This document shows positions 1 to 8,194 of a DNA stretch of 64,000 nucleotides, one piece after another. Numbering within the stretch: position 1 is the first letter of the stretch; each line of letters begins with the position of its first letter. The notes under the pieces were generated by a model. It worked only from the letters and a program-made list of their open reading frames with translations. It made no database searches and was not told where the DNA came from. The stretch spans positions 4,092,001 through 4,156,000 of the forward strand of contig NZ_JAGRPV010000001.1 in the NCBI RefSeq assembly GCF_030014955.1, read 5' to 3'. Source of the DNA: Cohnella hashimotonis. GTDB taxonomy: Bacteria; Bacillota; Bacilli; Paenibacillales; Paenibacillaceae. Both the position numbers and the translations under genes were made by a program.

Positions 1-579
1 CAAACCGGCGAGCAGCGGCGCAAGCCCCTTGTCCTTCAGCGCCATCTCGCAAGCGGCATAGGCGAGCAGCGCTCCGCCCGCGTACAGCAGAACGGGATAC
101 CGGTCGAGGAGATGCATAATGAACGAGCTCCCCCAAATAATGATAGGTATGCTCATCGCGATGCCGATCAAAAGCAGCGCCGTATCCTCGCCGGCGACGG
201 CCGCCACGGCGAGCACGTTGTCCAAGCTCATGACGAAGTCGGCGACCACGATCGTCCAGACGGCGCCTGCGAGCGTAGAGGCTCCCGTGCCTGCGCTTAC
301 CTCCTCTTTATGATCCGTGAGCAGCTTGAAGGCGATCACAAGCAGCAGAACGGCGCCTGCCGTCTGCAAATAAGGGATGTCGAGCAGAAGCGCTGCCAGC
401 ACCGTGAGCGCGCACCGCAGCAGCACGGCTGCCGCCGCTCCCCACCAAACCGCTCGCCGACGCTGCGCCGGCGGAAGCCTGCGGCCGGCCATGGCGATAA
501 CGACTGCGTTGTCGCCGCTGAGCAGCAGATTAATGAGCACGATTTGCGCGAAAACGACCAAATGACCCCATAATTCCAT
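1..579 (-). CDS. TerC-family membrane protein, 3' end cut by window edge
   Basis: The minus-strand frame opens at an ATG behind GGAGGT (about 587-592) and runs open for 193 codons to the window edge, so the C-terminus is missing. It begins MELWGHLVVFAQIVLINLLL and continues into SGDNAVVIAMAGRRLP, the TerC family signature (SGDNA with acidic residue in the membrane). A second repeat-type motif, DFVMSLDNVLAVAAVAG, follows in the middle. Several hydrophobic helices are evident. TerC/YjbE-type proteins are linked to metal ion export, including Mn2+ and the metalation of exported proteins; that role is family knowledge and not shown here. The neighbour at 715 is a divergent homologue with the same motifs, suggesting a duplicated pair sharing one intergenic region of 135 bp. 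Confidence 0.9.
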   Translation of the reverse strand, partial: MELWGHLVVFAQIVLINLLLSGDNAVVIAMAGRRLPPAQRRRAVWWGAAAAVLLRCALTVLAALLLDIPYLQTAGAVLLLVIAFKLLTDHKEEVSAGTGASTLAGAVWTIVVADFVMSLDNVLAVAAVAGEDTALLLIGIAMSIPIIIWGSSFIMHLLDRYPVLLYAGGALLAYAACEMALKDKGLAPLLAGL

Positions 580-714
580 GACGCGCACCTCCTTCCCCTG
601 TTATATGTACAGGCAGGTCTGAATATGAAGGAGGCCCGCGGCGCAATTTTTTTTGAATCTTTCTTGTCCGGCCGCCGTATAACCGTTTATCAATTCAATG
701 TTGGAGGGTCGGAA

Positions 715-1437
715 ATGGATTTTTTGAATGCCGAATTTTTTACCGCTTTGATTACGATCGTCCTGATCGACCTCATGCTCGCCGGGGACAACGCGATCGT
801 CATCGGCCTGGCCGCGCGGAACCTTCCCAAGGCCAGTCAGAAAAAAGCGATATTATGGGGAACGGCCGGCGCTGTCATCATTCGCGTGATCGCGACGCTG
901 CTCATCGTATATTTGCTCAAGATTCCTTTTCTGCTCGCCGTCGGCGGCGTGGTGCTCATCTGGATCGCCTACAAGCTGCTCGTTCAGGAAGAGTCGCACG
1001 AGCATGTCGAAGCCGGCAGCAATCTGTGGAGCGCGGTACGGACGATCGTGATTGCGGATGCAGCAATGGGCCTCGACAACGTAATCGCCGTCGCGGGCGC
1101 CGCTTCCGGCAGCAATTCTTCCGATCACAGCACGCTGCTTGTCATCCTTGGATTGCTTATCAGCATTCCGATCGTCGTATGGGGCAGCACGCTGTTCGTC
1201 AACTTAATCACGCGTTTCCCGTGGATCATCTACATCGGCTCCGCGATTCTGGCTTATACCGCAGCCAAGATGATCACCCACGAAAAGAAATTCGAAGAGC
1301 TATTCGACAACGCCCCGACAAACTGGGCATTTATTATCGTCATCGTCATCGCGGTCCTGGTCCTCGGCATCTGGAGCAACGCCGCCAAAAACCGTAAAAA
1401 CAATGCCCGCAAGCTCAACTCCCCGAATACGCCTTAA
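715..1437 (+). CDS. TerC-family integral membrane protein
   Basis: A 240-aa membrane protein. I place the start at the ATG in MDFLNAEFFTALITI because TTGGAGGG lies just upstream; an open frame extends 30 codons further 5' but has no ribosome binding site. The TerC signatures are visible: LAGDNAIVIGLAARNLP near residues 22-38 and AMGLDNVIAVAGAASG near the middle, each placing an Asp-Asn pair in a hydrophobic helix. About seven transmembrane segments can be read, followed by a short basic C-terminus (KNRKNNARK). By family it probably handles divalent metal (Mn2+) export. It is transcribed away from the homologue ending at 579, and its transcript ends at a strong terminator 4 nt after the stop. 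I looked for a yybP-ykoY manganese riboswitch upstream and the 135-bp gap is too short. Confidence 0.92.
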   Translation: MDFLNAEFFTALITIVLIDLMLAGDNAIVIGLAARNLPKASQKKAILWGTAGAVIIRVIATLLIVYLLKIPFLLAVGGVVLIWIAYKLLVQEESHEHVEAGSNLWSAVRTIVIADAAMGLDNVIAVAGAASGSNSSDHSTLLVILGLLISIPIVVWGSTLFVNLITRFPWIIYIGSAILAYTAAKMITHEKKFEELFDNAPTNWAFIIVIVIAVLVLGIWSNAAKNRKNNARKLNSPNTP

Positions 1438-1440
1438 CGG

Positions 1441-1486
1441 AAAAATAGCCTGTCCGGTCAACATCTGACCCGGATAGGCTATTTTT
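1441..1486. terminator. Bidirectional rho-independent terminator between terC-like gene and thiI
   Basis: AAAAATAGCCTGTCCGG pairs with CCGGATAGGCTATTTTT across an 11-nt loop, with one G-T wobble. The A-run and T-run at the two ends give a U-tract in either direction, so it can serve both convergent genes. Confidence 0.93.
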
Positions 1487-1496
1487 ATGTTTCCCT

Positions 1497-2723
1497 TTAA
1501 AACCACCGATCCTCGGCCGACGGGACAGCCCGCTTTTCCTCCGGCCCCTGCGCCGTCATGACAACCGTATCGGTGCCTGCCACCGCTTCGGCCACCATAC
1601 GCTCCAACTGCTCGCCGAGCGCATGCTCGATGCCCTCTACGACCCGCAGATTCGGATTCGTCGCCGGCGATTTGGGCACGAACAGCGTGCAGCAATCCTC
1701 GTAAGGCAAGATGGAAGTCTCGTACGTGCCGATCCGCTCGGAGATGCGAATGATCTCCAGCTTGTCCATCATGACGAGCGGACGCAGCAGCGGCAGCTGG
1801 GCGGCGCGCCCGATAACGTTCATGCTGCCCAGCGTCTGGCTGGCCACCTGGCCGAGGCTGTCCCCCGTGACGAGAGCGAGCGCCCCGGAGCGCTCCGCAA
1901 GCCGCTCCGCGATTCGAAGCATCGAACGCCGCATCAGCGTAATGATAAGATGATCCTGCTTCTGCTGGGCCAGCGTCGTCTGCAGCTCGGTAAAAGGCAC
2001 GAGGTGCAGTTTAATGCGTCCTCCGTAGTAAGCGAGCCGCTTCGCCAGTGCGATCACTTTGTCGGTCGCCTGTTGGCTTGTGAACGGATAGCTGTGAAAA
2101 TGGACGGCTTCGATCTCGAGTCCTTTGCGCATCGCGGTCCAGCCCGCAACGGGGCTGTCGATGCCGCCGGACAGCAGCAGCATCGCCTTGCCGTTCATGC
2201 CAAGCGGGAACCCGCCCGCTCCCGGCACAACCGTGCAATAGACGAAAACGCCCTGCTGTTGAATGTCCAGCCGCAGCTCGACGTCGGGTTCGCGCACGTC
2301 GACCCGAAGCGAAGGCGTGTTGCGCAGCACATGGGCGCCGACCAGATGATTCATCTCCATCGAATCGTGAGGAAAAGCCTTCCAGGCGCGCTTTACGCTC
2401 ATTTTAAAGGTATACGGAACCGGCTGGTGCGCCTCCATGACGGCCAGAGCGGCCTTGCGGATGTCCTCGAGATCGTGCCTTGCCTTCAGTACCGGGCTGA
2501 TCGTCCAGATACCGAACACGTCGGTCAATCTCGACAGGACGCGAGCGCCGTCCGCGCCGTTCAGCTTGATATAGACGCGGCCGAAGGCGCTCTCGTAAGA
2601 AAGCTCCGGGTATTCAGTGAGCGCCTGCTTGATCTTGCCGAGCATAAGCGACTCGAATTTGCCGCGATTGCGCCCCTTGAGCGTGAGCTCCCCCAGACGG
2701 ACGAGCAGATAGTCAAAATTCAT
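1497..2723 (-). CDS. thiI: tRNA 4-thiouridine sulfurtransferase ThiI
   Basis: A 408-aa cytoplasmic enzyme that adenylates U8 of tRNA and transfers sulfur from a desulfurase persulfide to make 4-thiouridine; some homologues also serve thiamine thiazole synthesis. The N-terminal ferredoxin-like/THUMP part starts MNFDYLLVRLGELTLKGRN, and the PP-loop ATPase motif is MLLLSGGIDSPVAGW near residue 185. A Cys pair sits in YEDCCTLFVPKSP near residue 345. There is no C-terminal rhodanese domain, so the length matches the short Bacillus form (about 400 aa) and not the E. coli form (482 aa). The gene starts 3 nt after the stop of the cysteine desulfurase gene, the same pairing as ytbJ(nifZ)-thiI in B. 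subtilis, which supplies the sulfur donor. Confidence 0.97.
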   Translation of the reverse strand: MNFDYLLVRLGELTLKGRNRGKFESLMLGKIKQALTEYPELSYESAFGRVYIKLNGADGARVLSRLTDVFGIWTISPVLKARHDLEDIRKAALAVMEAHQPVPYTFKMSVKRAWKAFPHDSMEMNHLVGAHVLRNTPSLRVDVREPDVELRLDIQQQGVFVYCTVVPGAGGFPLGMNGKAMLLLSGGIDSPVAGWTAMRKGLEIEAVHFHSYPFTSQQATDKVIALAKRLAYYGGRIKLHLVPFTELQTTLAQQKQDHLIITLMRRSMLRIAERLAERSGALALVTGDSLGQVASQTLGSMNVIGRAAQLPLLRPLVMMDKLEIIRISERIGTYETSILPYEDCCTLFVPKSPATNPNLRVVEGIEHALGEQLERMVAEAVAGTDTVVMTAQGPEEKRAVPSAEDRWF

Positions 2724-2726
2724 CGT

Positions 2727-3884
2727 TTAGTCCCTCTCCAACGGCTTCAGCTTGGCTACGGTCATCCGCAGCCGCTCGGCCAGTGTATCGATGTCCTCGG
2801 CGGCATGCTCGTCGCCGAAGCTGATCCGGATGCTGCCTGCGCCCCTCGCTTCTCCCAGTCCCATCGCCATCAGCACGCGGCTCGGTTTGAGGCTCTTGGA
2901 AGAGCAGGCCGATTGGGTGGACACAAGAACGCCGTGCTCCTCAAGCATGTGAAGCAGCACCTCGGGCCGCATGCCCGGATAGGATAGGTTGACGATCTGC
3001 GGGGATGCGACCCGTTCGTCCTCGGGACTGTTCAGTACAAGCTCCGAAATATCCTTCGCATAGGCTAGCAGCCTCCGCCTCAGCTCGTACATGCGCGAAC
3101 GCCGTTCCGGCATCGATTCGAGAGCGAGGCGAAGCGCCTGCGCCATGCCGACGATGCCGGGCAGGTTGTGCGTGCCGCTGCGCGCATCGCTCTCCTGGCC
3201 GCCTCCGGCGAGCAGCGGACGAAGCTTCAGTCCTTCGCGAACGAGCAAAAAACCGGCCCCTCGCGGACCTCTGAACTTGTGGGCCGAAGCGCTGTACAGG
3301 TCCGCGCGGGAACGTGCCCAGTCGAACGGCACCTTGCCCACCGCCTGCACGCCGTCCACGTGGAACCGGATCCTCGGATGATCCCGGAGCAGCTCGCCGA
3401 TCTCGTCGATCGGCTGCAGCGCGCCGGTCTCGTTGTTCACATGCATGACGCTCACGAGCGCCGTGTCTTCGGCGATCGCCGAAGCGACGTCCGCAGCGGC
3501 GATCCGGCCTTGCGCATCCGGCATCAGGTAGGTGACGCGCACGCCTTCGCTCTCGAGCTGCTTGGCCGTGGCGTGCACGGAGGAGTGCTCGATCGCGGTC
3601 GTGATCAGGTGCTTGCCCTTGCGCCCCGTCTGCCCCAGTATGCCCTTCATCGCCAGATTGTTGCTTTCGGTGCCGCCGGACGTGAAGACGACCTCGCTTG
3701 GCGCTGCGCCGAGCAGCGAGGCAATGGCGGTTCTGGCGCGTTCGACCAGCTTGCCCGCATCGGTGCCTGCCCGGTGAAGCGCCGATGGATTGGCATAATG
3801 CTCGGCCATCAGCTCCGCGACCGCACGGATGACGGATTCGTAGGGCGGCGTCGAAGCGCTATGATCGAAGTAATAGGTTTTCAA
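2727..3884 (-). CDS. Cysteine desulfurase (NifS/IscS family), sulfur donor for ThiI
   Basis: A PLP-dependent enzyme that converts cysteine to alanine and a protein persulfide. It begins YYFDHSASTPP as NifS-type proteins do. The PLP-lysine motif is visible as SASAHKFRGPRG, the substrate His as TTAIEHSSV, and the active-site Cys loop as STQSACSSK. I choose the TTG at 3884 (385 aa), preceded by AAGAAGGGA; the open frame extends ten codons further to another TTG without a good ribosome binding site. It lies directly upstream of thiI with a 3-nt gap, so it most likely belongs with B. subtilis NifZ, dedicated to tRNA thiolation, rather than being the general Fe-S desulfurase. The partner assignment is inferred from context. 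Confidence 0.94.
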   Translation of the reverse strand: MKTYYFDHSASTPPYESVIRAVAELMAEHYANPSALHRAGTDAGKLVERARTAIASLLGAAPSEVVFTSGGTESNNLAMKGILGQTGRKGKHLITTAIEHSSVHATAKQLESEGVRVTYLMPDAQGRIAAADVASAIAEDTALVSVMHVNNETGALQPIDEIGELLRDHPRIRFHVDGVQAVGKVPFDWARSRADLYSASAHKFRGPRGAGFLLVREGLKLRPLLAGGGQESDARSGTHNLPGIVGMAQALRLALESMPERRSRMYELRRRLLAYAKDISELVLNSPEDERVASPQIVNLSYPGMRPEVLLHMLEEHGVLVSTQSACSSKSLKPSRVLMAMGLGEARGAGSIRISFGDEHAAEDIDTLAERLRMTVAKLKPLERD

Positions 3885-3913
3885 TAGTCGGATTCCCTTC
3901 TTTGCCGCAAACA

Positions 3914-3946
3914 AAGAAAAAGACCAGAGGCGGCACGAGGCCGCCT
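3914..3946 (-). terminator. Rho-independent terminator after the lytic transglycosylase gene
   Basis: On the minus strand AGGCGGC-CTCGT-GCCGCCT forms a 7-bp stem, followed after a few bases by a T-rich run (TCTTTTTCTTT). It separates the transglycosylase gene from the desulfurase-thiI pair, although the desulfurase start lies close behind it. Confidence 0.7.
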
Positions 3947-3991
3947 TGATCCCTTCTCGCGTCAGCGTTCATTAATCTGGCGAACCGTCGC

Positions 3992-4792
3992 TTAAGGCAG
4001 CGTCCAGCCGCTGCGCGCCGCCAATACCTTGCCGATGTATGCCTGCGTCTCTGCCGGCAGCTCGGACAAGCGGGCCGCTACGTCCGCGTCCGATCGCAAC
4101 CCGACGCGATCGACGCGTCCCGGCCCCGCGTTATAGGCGGCAAGCGCGGTCATCTCGCTGCCGTCGTATTTGCGCAGCAGATAAGACAAGTAACGGCTGC
4201 CGCCGTCGATATTCTGCGCGGGATCGAACGAATCCTCTACGCCAAGACCTGCGGCGGTCTTGTCCATCAGCTGCATAAGACCCTTGGCGCCGGCGGACGA
4301 GCCCGCGTTCGGATTAAACGAGGATTCCGTCTGAATGACGCCCTTGATCAAAGCCGGATCGAGCCCGTAGCGTGCGGCGGCTGCCTGGATCAACCCGTCG
4401 TAAGCCGAGGTGGAGGCGTTGGCGTCGGCCGAGAGCTCGCCCGTTCCGTCGAGATCTAGACTCTCGGTCGGGCTCGGGCTGTAAGAGCCAGTATTCATGG
4501 AGAGCAAGCCGAGACCGGTCGTCAGTCCCGACGTATCGGTAGACATGCTGTCCATCTCGCCTGCGCCGGCATAGCCGTAGCTGTCCATGCTGCCCATATA
4601 TTGAGAAAGCAATTGGGTGAACAAATTATTGTCGCCGGTCCCCGACGTCACCGCATCGGCGCTGCCTGCGAACGGATCGACGCCTGAAGTGAACTGCGCC
4701 AGCAATAGCTGCTTCAACATACGCGGGTCGACAGAATTGCCTGCGATGCCGTTAATATATGTCATCGACGAATCCGCCCTTTTATTCGACAT
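3992..4792 (-). CDS. Lytic transglycosylase (SLT domain)
   Basis: Protein of 266 aa with a C-terminal soluble-lytic-transglycosylase domain. The catalytic Glu lies in the motif IQTESSFNPNAGS, followed by AKGLMQLM and then LAAYNAGPGRV, the usual SLT order. It cleaves the MurNAc-GlcNAc bond of peptidoglycan with formation of anhydro-MurNAc. The first ~130 residues are Ser/Gly/Thr-rich and of low complexity, and I see no clear signal peptide, which is common for this type in Paenibacillus-like genomes. Start is uncertain: ATG at 4792 (GGAAAGGG upstream) is chosen, while ATG at 4765 (MTYINGIAG) preceded by AGGGCGG is a reasonable alternative. Upstream in the same direction are DUF1540 and YpuI genes. 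Confidence 0.9.
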   Translation of the reverse strand: MSNKRADSSMTYINGIAGNSVDPRMLKQLLLAQFTSGVDPFAGSADAVTSGTGDNNLFTQLLSQYMGSMDSYGYAGAGEMDSMSTDTSGLTTGLGLLSMNTGSYSPSPTESLDLDGTGELSADANASTSAYDGLIQAAAARYGLDPALIKGVIQTESSFNPNAGSSAGAKGLMQLMDKTAAGLGVEDSFDPAQNIDGGSRYLSYLLRKYDGSEMTALAAYNAGPGRVDRVGLRSDADVAARLSELPAETQAYIGKVLAARSGWTLP

Positions 4793-4866
4793 TTTTACCC
4801 TTTCCATTGTACAACACTTCGCGTCGGACGACCAGCTTAAGACAGCGAATATCCTTCATACGCACA

Positions 4867-4906
4867 ATCGCCGTCCGCACCGGGCAAAACCGGTACGAAC
4901 GGCGAT
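4867..4906. repeat. Long hairpin between DUF1540 gene and transglycosylase gene
   Basis: ATCGCCGTCCGCACCGG and CCGGTACGAACGGCGAT form a 17-bp inverted repeat with a 6-nt loop; the two differences are G-U compatible on one strand. No U-tract follows on the minus strand, so it may be a weak terminator, an attenuator or an mRNA-stabilising 3' structure. Confidence 0.7.
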
Positions 4907-4921
4907 CGGCAATACGGATGA

Positions 4922-5131
4922 TCAGGCATTCGGCTTGAAGGTCAGGCAGCAGGTGCTCTTCGAGCTGACGGCTTTGTCGCGGTGTCCGGCGAACGATTCG
5001 TCCGCGAACTCCTCGTTCCAGTCGGCCCTGGCATGCGCGTCGATCTCGATGGCGATCTCTTCGGCGCCGCACCGGTTGCCCTTGTCCCAGAACGCGCAAT
5101 TGCTAACGCTGCAGGCTACGCCTCTAGGCAT
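4922..5131 (-). CDS. DUF1540 domain protein
   Basis: A 69-aa protein with a near-perfect GGAGGTGAT ribosome binding site. It begins MPRGVACSVSNCAFWDKGN and has further cysteines at RCGAEEI and in CCLTF near the C-terminus, the pattern of DUF1540 proteins, which are small and probably bind a metal through these cysteines. The function of the family is unknown; many members occur in spore formers. It is followed by a long hairpin and lies in the same orientation as the genes on either side. Confidence 0.85.
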   Translation of the reverse strand: MPRGVACSVSNCAFWDKGNRCGAEEIAIEIDAHARADWNEEFADESFAGHRDKAVSSKSTCCLTFKPNA

Positions 5132-5215
5132 AACGGATCACCTCCGCCGCTTAGTCTGGCCTTGAAAGGCCATCGCATGCGGGCGTCGGCAAGGGATGTA
5201 AAGGAGTGCTTGGCC

Positions 5216-5704
5216 TTATTTGGACTGCAGGCGGCACTGAATCAAGTATTCGCTCTCATAATAGGCGAGATCTTCCCGAAGCTCCTCGTAAACGCGCGAG
5301 ACGCTCAGCACGAGATCACGGGCCGCAAGTACGGGCTTGGCGCGAAAACGAATCGCATCCTGGCCCGTGTACGCGTAACGGCCGTCTTCGGAATAGCCTT
5401 CGTTTTTCGGATAGAAAAAGGCATTGACGCAATAATGATAAACCTCATAAAGCGAACGCTCGGCAGCCTTCTCGTCAAAGTTCGGCCTGCGGAGCAGCGC
5501 GCCCAGCTTCTCGTACGACACCTCGGAAAAAACGAGCAGGTGGCGGAGATCGGACAGCAGTCCGGCATAAAACGATTCGGTGTTATCTTCGGCAACCAAC
5601 TGCGGCAGCGCGTGTCCGTTCAGGAAGGACTCCAGTGGATCGATGGCCGCTTTGAGTTTGTCGCGGCTGGACTCGGCTAACGCCTTCACGTTGGCGGATG
5701 GCAT
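5216..5704 (-). CDS. ypuI: YpuI-family protein (DUF3907)
   Basis: A 162-aa soluble protein, close in length to B. subtilis YpuI (about 179 aa). It is rich in Glu, Leu and Tyr and reads as helical. Recognisable stretches include SDLRHLLVFSEVSYEKLG and YEVYHYCVNAFFYPKNEGYSED. GGGGAAAG lies upstream of the ATG. Function is unknown; B. subtilis ypuI is in a sigma-E-linked region, but I see no sporulation promoter here that I would defend. The gene diverges from the subtilisin-like protease starting at 5920, with 215 bp between them that holds no other gene. Confidence 0.8.
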   Translation of the reverse strand: MPSANVKALAESSRDKLKAAIDPLESFLNGHALPQLVAEDNTESFYAGLLSDLRHLLVFSEVSYEKLGALLRRPNFDEKAAERSLYEVYHYCVNAFFYPKNEGYSEDGRYAYTGQDAIRFRAKPVLAARDLVLSVSRVYEELREDLAYYESEYLIQCRLQSK

Positions 5705-5919
5705 AAATTGCTTTCCCCTTTCCGTCTATGCACATGCATGGGACGCCTCACAGATTTCCCGAGAGACGCAATGCCTTTATCGTATCATAAATCCGCTTCG
5801 AACGGTACTGCGCGAGGCGCAATTCCTCCGTATAATTTTCCTCCCTTTTCAAAGCCTATAAGGGTGAGGAATCAGAATCTTCGCGTTCACCCCTACATGC
5901 CAAAGGAGTCGATCCGCCC

Positions 5920-7938
5920 ATGCGCCGCCGATATGCGTTTATCGGATTATTATTTACCGTAGCCGTGGCCATCTTCGCCGTGCCGATCATCGTACCGCAG
6001 CCTGGCGGACGGGACCATACTGCGTCTCCTTCTCCGCAGCGGCAAGAAAGCCGATACTCGGCTGCGGCCAAGGAGGAGCATGCCGAAAAGCTGGGGACGA
6101 TTAAACAGGATATGGAGAGGACCGGCATGCTGTGCCGGATCGAATGCAGCAGCGACATGCGCAAGCTAGCGTCCGCGGCTTCAAAATCCGGCGCCGCGCC
6201 TCTTTCCGCTGCTCGAAAAAAAGCGTTGATGAAGGACATGCTGGCGGCCAATCCCCACTTTGAAGCGATGGCGTGGACCACCGCCTCGTCCGAAGCCGCT
6301 GTCGGCGTGAAACTGGACAACTATGACCGGCCGGTGCGGCAGGCCTGGCAGGAAGGCGTGTCCGCGGTCCGACAAGGACACAGCTATGAGTCCGCTACCC
6401 TGCCGGTCCGCAGCGACGGAGGCTACGTGCTCGCCGTTCCATCCGGAATTGGCGGCGACGGTCTCGTCGCGCTGATTCATAACGACGCCGTCGACGAGGT
6501 CGAAAAGCATCAGCGCCGCAATCTGCGGCTCGTTCCTTATCCCGACAATAACCGCTTCAGAACGCAGGCAACGGAGCCAGGCAGGCTGAAGGATAAAGAG
6601 GTGACGTCCGGCGACGCAAACGGCAACGCCAGCCATTACGCGGTCGACGAGGTCGTCGTCAAGCTGCGCCGCCAGCTCACGCCGCGGGAACTGCTGCAGC
6701 TGCGCAAAACGCTGAACCTCTCGGTCGCCCGCGAGCACCGCAGGCAGACCTACGTTTTCCGTTCGAAAACGCTCGGCACTGCGCAGCTGATCGCTTATTT
6801 CAAGAAAAACTGGAACCCCGTGTTCGCGGAGCCGCATTACTTGTATTTGACGAACGACGGCAAGCCCGCCAAGCCCATAGCGCCGCTTGCCGGACGCATG
6901 ACGCCGCTCGCCGACGGCAAGCCGCTTCAAACCGACATCGTGCCCAACGACACGCTCTACGGGCAATATCAATGGAACCTGCCGGAGATCGCGACCGAGC
7001 GAGGCTGGAACGTCACCCGCGGCAAGCAGGACATTATCGTCGCCGTCGTCGATACCGGCGTCCAGCTGGATCATCCGGACCTGAAGGGCCGTCTGGTGAA
7101 AGGCACCAATATCGTGGATCCTTCGGCGCAGCCCGAGGACGACGTCGGCCACGGCACCCATGTCGCCGGCATTATCGCCGCCGAGGTGAACAACAATGAA
7201 GGCGTCGCCGGGATGACCTGGTATACGAAGGTGATGCCTGTCAAGGCGCTGGACAACTCCGGCGCAGGGACGACTTATTCCGTTGCCGAAGGCATTATCT
7301 GGGCGGCGGACCACGGGGCGAATGTTATCAATCTCAGCCTGGGCAACTATGCGGAGGCCCAGTTCTTGCACGACGCGATCAAGTACGCGCACGACAAAGG
7401 CGTGCTCGTCGTCGCCGCCAGCGGCAACGACAATACGGATCGGCCCGGTTATCCGGCCGCCTACCCTGAAGTCGTCGCCGTCGGCGCGACCGGTTCGGAC
7501 GAGCTCCGCGCGCCTTATTCCAATTACGGCGACTATATCGATGTCGTCGCGCCGGGCACCTCTATCGCCAGCACGTATCCAGGAAGCCGGTACGCAGCTT
7601 TGTCTGGCACGTCAATGGCTTCCCCGCACGTAGCGGCGCTCGCTTCGCTCATGCTGGCCGCGAACGGCAGCCTCACGAACGACCAGCTCGCAGATCTGCT
7701 CGACAAGTCCGCAAGAGACCTTGGCGCAGCCGGCAAGGACACGGAATTCGGCTACGGCCAGATCGACGTGCTCGCGGCCGTCGACGCAGCCGCAGGCAGC
7801 AACGCCGCCCCTGCCGCCAGCAAACAAGCCAACCAGACGGCACAAACCGACATGCAAAACGCCGGCCAGCCCGACGTCGTCCAACAGCGGCTCATGGAGA
7901 GGCTCCAAAACTTGTTGTCCGACTTGCTCAGACGATGA
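5920..7938 (+). CDS. Exported subtilisin-like serine protease (S8) with long N-terminal region
   Basis: A 672-aa secreted or membrane-anchored peptidase. AAAGGAG lies upstream of the ATG. Residues 1-25 form a hydrophobic signal or anchor helix after MRRR. Residues ~85-190 (ANPHFEAMAWTTASSEAAV onward) look like a separate extracytoplasmic domain, possibly PDC/Cache-like. Residues ~240-310 resemble an inhibitory prodomain (YAVDEVVVKLRR, FAEPHYLY). The catalytic domain has all three residues: Asp378 in VAVVDTGVQ, His411 in GHGTHVAG and Ser565 in GTSMASPH; Asn of the oxyanion hole is in AASGNDN. The C-terminus is Ala/Gln-rich. It most resembles thermitase/fervidolysin-type subtilases and is probably self-activated outside the cell. 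A terminator follows at 8038. Confidence 0.93.
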   Translation: MRRRYAFIGLLFTVAVAIFAVPIIVPQPGGRDHTASPSPQRQESRYSAAAKEEHAEKLGTIKQDMERTGMLCRIECSSDMRKLASAASKSGAAPLSAARKKALMKDMLAANPHFEAMAWTTASSEAAVGVKLDNYDRPVRQAWQEGVSAVRQGHSYESATLPVRSDGGYVLAVPSGIGGDGLVALIHNDAVDEVEKHQRRNLRLVPYPDNNRFRTQATEPGRLKDKEVTSGDANGNASHYAVDEVVVKLRRQLTPRELLQLRKTLNLSVAREHRRQTYVFRSKTLGTAQLIAYFKKNWNPVFAEPHYLYLTNDGKPAKPIAPLAGRMTPLADGKPLQTDIVPNDTLYGQYQWNLPEIATERGWNVTRGKQDIIVAVVDTGVQLDHPDLKGRLVKGTNIVDPSAQPEDDVGHGTHVAGIIAAEVNNNEGVAGMTWYTKVMPVKALDNSGAGTTYSVAEGIIWAADHGANVINLSLGNYAEAQFLHDAIKYAHDKGVLVVAASGNDNTDRPGYPAAYPEVVAVGATGSDELRAPYSNYGDYIDVVAPGTSIASTYPGSRYAALSGTSMASPHVAALASLMLAANGSLTNDQLADLLDKSARDLGAAGKDTEFGYGQIDVLAAVDAAAGSNAAPAASKQANQTAQTDMQNAGQPDVVQQRLMERLQNLLSDLLRR

Positions 7939-8037
7939 TGTCTTTTCCTCAAGTTTTGCCTTGCCGCTTCTAAACAATGCCGCACCTCTTGTCAATTTTC
8001 GGCCGACGAACCGTTTTGCTGCGAAGCTCGGGACGAT

Positions 8038-8073
8038 CCGTTCCCGCGCCTCGCGCGGAACGGCTTTTATTTT
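8038..8073 (+). terminator. Terminator downstream of the S8 protease gene
   Basis: CCGTTCC plus CGCG pairs with CGCG plus GGAACGG (one bulged base), followed by CTTTTATTTT. It lies about 100 bp after the protease stop. Confidence 0.8.
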
Positions 8074-8093
8074 GCCGCCTCGAAAACTACGAT

Positions 8094-8122
8094 TTGTCGT
8101 TTGACCTTCGGACTTCTATAAT
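8094..8122 (+). promoter_or_regulatory. Candidate sigma-A promoter for bdbD-bdbC
   Basis: TTGTCG, then 17 bp, then a consensus TATAAT at 8117-8122. Transcription would start near 8129, giving a leader of about 65 nt before the TTG start at 8195. Confidence 0.65.
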
Positions 8123-8194
8123 AGAGAGAAGCGCGATCCGAAAGATCGACGAAATTGCGATGATTTTTCATCCGGAACGAAGGGGTAGAGCGTA

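Noticed and set aside
580..714. Manganese (yybP-ykoY) riboswitch in front of the TerC gene
   Set aside because: The gap is only 135 bp and lacks the paired loop sequences of that riboswitch.
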